From the NCBI GenBank assembly GCA_023394045.1, contig JAEXBN010000052.1, positions 1 through 5,940 on the forward strand: a DNA stretch of 5,940 nucleotides, written 5' to 3'. The stretch is from Bacillota bacterium (GTDB taxonomy: Bacteria; Bacillota; Clostridia; Tissierellales; Peptoniphilaceae). Below the pieces are notes generated by a model. That model was not told the origin of the DNA, made no database searches, and saw only the letters and a list, made by a program, of their open reading frames with translations. Within the stretch, counting starts at the first letter, position 1. Each line of letters opens with the position of its first letter. Of this stretch, positions 5,566-5,940 are shown piece by piece. The translations under genes were made by a program, and so were the position numbers.

Positions 5566-5807
5566 TATTTTTCCTCCACCTCTGCAACCGGCTCCAGCGC
5601 ACGAACCGCATCACCAACCGCTGCAAGTTTCCGGATCAGCATCCCTTGTTCCGGTGCCTCGACGCTCTCCACCACTTTATCCGTTTCCACCTCATAGAGA
5701 ATTTCACCCTTCTCAAACGAAGCGCCTTCCTCTTTCATCCAGGCGCACAACACGCCTTCCCCGCCCTCTTCACGGAATTTTGGAACATACAGCGTCTTTT
5801 TCATCAT
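5565..5807 (-). CDS. Small stand-alone lipoyl (biotinyl/lipoyl-attachment) domain protein
   Basis: An 80-residue protein consisting of one 2-oxoacid-dehydrogenase E2-type lipoyl domain: YVPKF near the start, GEGVLCAWMKEEGASFEKGE at 16-35, and EVETDKVVESVEAP around the modifiable Lys44. It then ends at VAEVEEK, with no peripheral-subunit-binding or acyltransferase domain following. An E2-type domain on its own suggests a detached swinging arm of a dehydrogenase complex. It is distinct from glycine-cleavage H protein, whose lysine context is ESVKAAS. A pair of ATGs is present (5807 and 5804); GAGGA upstream stands 4 or 7 bases away, and either could be used. An in-frame ATG at 5834 would add nine residues without family similarity. 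The stop overlaps the lipA start by one base, so this protein is a likely substrate of the LipA and LplA encoded next to it. Confidence 0.9.
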   Translation of the reverse strand: MMKKTLYVPKFREEGGEGVLCAWMKEEGASFEKGEILYEVETDKVVESVEAPEQGMLIRKLAAVGDAVRALEPVAEVEEK

Positions 5808-5843
5808 GGATTCCTCTCTGTTCAACCGCATCAACCACCAAAA

Positions 5844-5940
5844 CTATAAAATGAGATCTGCCAAGATCTCCGCATCCGCGCCAACGAGCTCCCTGCACAA
5901 ATCCTCGATTTCTACGGGATTCAACCGGTGCCCGACAAAG
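5844..5940 (-). CDS. C-terminal end of an unidentified protein (5'-truncated by window edge)
   Basis: The minus strand from 5939 reads 31 codons to a TAG at 5846-5844. The sequence FVGHRLNPVEIEDLCRELVG, then ADAEILADLIL, looks like a soluble helical C-terminus. It ends 36 bp before the lipoyl-domain gene in the same direction, as expected for an operon neighbour. It does not match the usual C-termini of E2 acyltransferase, lipoamide dehydrogenase or LplA, and no function is assigned. One other minus frame is also open here, but only this one gives a plausible protein end. Confidence 0.55.
   Translation of the reverse strand, partial: FVGHRLNPVEIEDLCRELVGADAEILADLIL

Noticed and set aside
4678..5697. 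A 339-codon plus-strand open frame
   Set aside because: It is the antisense shadow of lipA and the lipoyl-domain gene; the product is rich in Arg, His and Leu with no family resemblance.

Overview
The window looks like chromosomal DNA of a Gram-positive bacterium of the Bacillota (Firmicutes). The evidence is a secreted protein with pilin-type and Cna-B surface repeats, strong AGGAGG-type ribosome sites, and a DUF1706/ClbS-type protein of the kind common in Bacillota. The class or genus cannot be fixed from the sequence alone. No tRNA, rRNA, transposase, integrase or CRISPR array was seen.

Layout, left to right. (1) Positions 1-1501, minus strand: the first 500 residues of a secreted pilin/adhesin-like protein, with a signal peptide, an FctA/Spy0128-like region and the start of a Cna-B domain. 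It is cut by the left edge. (2) Positions 1502-1740: its promoter region. It holds a run of ten G on the coding strand beside promoter-like hexamers, and behind that a block of four 18-bp tandem repeats touching the stop codon of the next gene. (3) Positions 1738-2259, minus: a ClbS/DfsB-family protein whose best start is a TTG behind a consensus Shine-Dalgarno. (4) Positions 2260-2492: a divergent intergenic region with an inverted repeat and promoter-like boxes. (5) Positions 2493-3668, plus: a LuxR-type regulator with a C-terminal DNA-binding domain and a run of eight C in the linker before it. (6) Positions 3693-5940, minus: a tight lipoate operon, read right to left as the tail of an unidentified gene, an 80-residue stand-alone lipoyl carrier domain, lipoyl synthase (lipA) and lipoate-protein ligase (lplA). 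The regulator and the operon converge with only 24 bp between their stop codons.

How the parts fit. The lipoate operon is self-explanatory: LplA attaches lipoate or octanoate to a carrier, LipA inserts sulfur into the bound octanoyl group, and the small lipoyl-domain protein is an obvious candidate substrate. The left half is the more interesting part. A surface protein with a slippage-prone G tract in its promoter region lies next to a regulator with a slippage-prone C tract in its coding sequence, placed so that a one-base change in either direction removes the DNA-binding domain. This suggests, but does not prove, a phase-variable surface-protein locus. The ClbS-like protein sits between the two, divergent from the regulator, and may be part of its regulon.
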